Of a DNA stretch of 64,000 bases, positions 62,836-64,000 are shown piece after piece. The stretch lies in contig CM018037.1 of assembly GCA_008638375.1 (NCBI GenBank), forward strand, positions 29,262,576 through 29,326,575. Reading direction: 5' to 3'. Position 1 is the stretch's first letter, and every line of letters begins with the position of its first letter. The stretch comes from Nyssa sinensis. Its lineage: Eukaryota > Streptophyta > Magnoliopsida > Cornales > Nyssaceae. Position numbers and translations under genes: made by a program. Under the pieces are notes generated by a model. It saw only the letters and a list, made by a program, of their open reading frames with translations, had not been told where the DNA came from and made no database searches.

Positions 62836-63090
62836 CCTCTCCCCAACAGAGAGCTTCAGAGGCGAGATAGAGAGAGCTGAGACAGATCAGAGAGATCACC
62901 TCTCCCCAACAGAGAGCTTGAGAGGCGAGACAGAGAGAGGTGAGACAGATCAGAGAGATTGGCGCGCGAGATGCCGGTACACAGATCGACGGGGAGGAAG
63001 AGAGCTTGAGAGGCGAGAGATAGAGAGAGGCGAGACAGACCAGAGAGATAGGCGAGAGACAGAGAGAGAGTGGCGCGAGGTTTCGAGTGG
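62836..63090. repeat. 63-bp GA-rich minisatellite near the CACTA 5' end
   Basis: Two full units (about 62836-62898 and 62899-62961) contain CCTCTCCCCAACAGAGAGCT and GAGACAGATCAGAGAGAT, and a partial third lies at 63003-63054. Both strands give long low-complexity frames that should not be called genes. Confidence 0.9.
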
Positions 63091-63129
63091 GCTAGACAGT
63101 CGAGGCGCGAATTTTTTAGCATAAAAGCT

Positions 63130-63680
63130 TATTTCCGACTAATATATACATCGGAACTGATATTTAATTATTTCCAACACACACGCTCGTCGCTTTTACT
63201 TAACTATTTCCGACTCTCAACCATTGCGTCGGTATTAGTAATTATTTCCGACATAGCTATACGTCGAAAAAATACTTAAGTATTTCCGACTTAACAAATG
63301 GTTGATTTTAGTTACTTATTTCCGACATATACAATACTTGTCGGCAATAGTTATTATTTTCGACAACTACTAACGTAAAAAAATATCAATTATTATATTT
63401 CTGACTGATATGTACTGAAATTATTTCCGACCGCAAGTATTTTGGTCGAAAATAGTTATTTATTTCCGAGCCCACGTATTTTGGTCGGAAATAGTTACTT
63501 ATTTCCGACTCCAAGTATTGTGGTCGGAAATAGTCAATCATTACCGACTAGAAACGGCTTCGAAAAAGATTCCGTCGTTCTTACTTCTCATTTTCGACAT
63601 TTAATTTCTTTCCATCGTAAATACTTAACGTTACCCGCGAAATTATAACCGATGCCTAATATGCGTCGGAAATAACCTAC
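63130..63680. repeat. CACTA subterminal repeats, 5' side
   Basis: Numerous TTATTTCCGAC and GTCGGAAATAGT motifs in both orientations next to the terminal repeat ending at 63692. Confidence 0.9.
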
Positions 63681-63692
63681 TTTCTTGTAGTG

Positions 63693-64000
63693 TTAGATGA
63701 AAGCCCCTAATTTTCATAGCCCTAATTTCAGAGCCCTTTACAAAAATTAGACGAATGGGATGAAAAATCCTAAATTCAGAGCCTTATAAAAAAATAGATG
63801 AATAGGATGAAAAGTCCTAATCTTAGAGCCCTAATTTTGGAGAACTTAGATGAATTAATTACAAAATGTTAATTAAGAGCCATAATGGAGAGTTAATTAT
63901 GAAATAAAAAGATAAACATGTGAAAACCCCTAATTTTAGAGCTCAAATTAGATGTAATATACGCAAATTAAATGAATAGGATGAAAAGTCCTAATTTCAT
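63693..64000 (+). repeat. Segmental duplication, copy B, block 3 (to window edge)
   Basis: Matches copy A 22525-22788, resuming with the duplicated TTA followed by GATGAAAGCCCCTAATTTTC. The duplication evidently continues beyond the window. A short phrase around 63725 (AATTTCAGAGCCC) is extra relative to copy A. Confidence 0.9.

Larger units (their letters stand above)
54196..63692 (-). mobile_element. Full-length CACTA (En/Spm) transposon, 9.5 kb
   Basis: The left terminus CACTACAAGAGAAAG (54196) and right terminus CTTTCTTGTAGTG (to 63692) are inverted repeats. The 3-bp target duplication TTA lies at 54193-54195 and 63693-63695; the empty site is preserved in copy A. Subterminal TTTCCGAC repeats occupy both ends. 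Internal genes on the minus strand are a tnp2-type transposase and a Ptta/En-Spm gene, both with lesions. Element-wide orientation is minus, with the 5' end at 63692. Confidence 0.95.

Noticed and set aside
62856..63124. Overlapping frames on both strands rich in Ser/Leu or Arg/Glu
   Set aside because: Produced by the GA-rich minisatellite; composition is the same in several frames.

Overview
This is a stretch of flowering-plant (very probably eudicot) nuclear DNA. It has intron-rich genes with GT-AG splice sites, plant-specific families (RLCK-VII kinase, hybrid proline-rich protein, cytosolic-type triosephosphate isomerase), AT-rich spacers, many (AT)n, (CT)n and (TG)n microsatellites, and plant-type transposons (CACTA, Stowaway and Tourist MITEs, LTR elements, a LINE). 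The species cannot be named from the sequence. I found no operon, CRISPR array, plasmid or viral gene.

Host genes sit mainly in the first 20 kb. These are the last three exons of a cytosolic triosephosphate isomerase (730-1990, +); a complete six-exon RLCK-VII kinase with an N-myristoylation start (5066-8331, +, 406 aa); and a complete ten-exon RlmN-type radical-SAM rRNA methyltransferase (10218-19617, +, 407 aa), whose introns hold an LTR pair, a MITE and a LINE fragment. A single-exon hybrid proline-rich protein lies at 35036-35536 (-). A 104-residue GRF-zinc-finger/membrane ORF lies at 20717-21031 (+), inside what looks like a Mutator-like element.

The rest is a transposon landscape whose history can partly be read. 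A 4.3-kb solo LTR (25115-29412, target duplication ATTAA) and a related 3.5-kb solo LTR (42107-45570) carry no internal coding region; the second is inserted inside the gag region of an older, heavily mutated Ty3-type retrotransposon (about 40878-46653). That retrotransposon stops abruptly at 46654, where a direct segmental duplication begins. Positions 17998-22788 (3' half of the RlmN gene plus downstream DNA) are repeated at 46654-64000 and continue past the window edge.

The second copy is broken up by two CACTA transposons. One is 5'-truncated (about 48802-52831, + orientation). The other is full length (54196-63692, - orientation) with matched termini and a TTA target duplication; its empty site is preserved in the first copy at 22525-22527. 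Both CACTA gene sets carry visible lesions.

No new defence or regulatory system was found. The most informative signals are the datable order of duplication and insertions, the in-frame partial RlmN copy, a decayed extra triosephosphate isomerase exon at 29.6 kb, and a tandem array in a kinase intron that copied the real 3' splice site.
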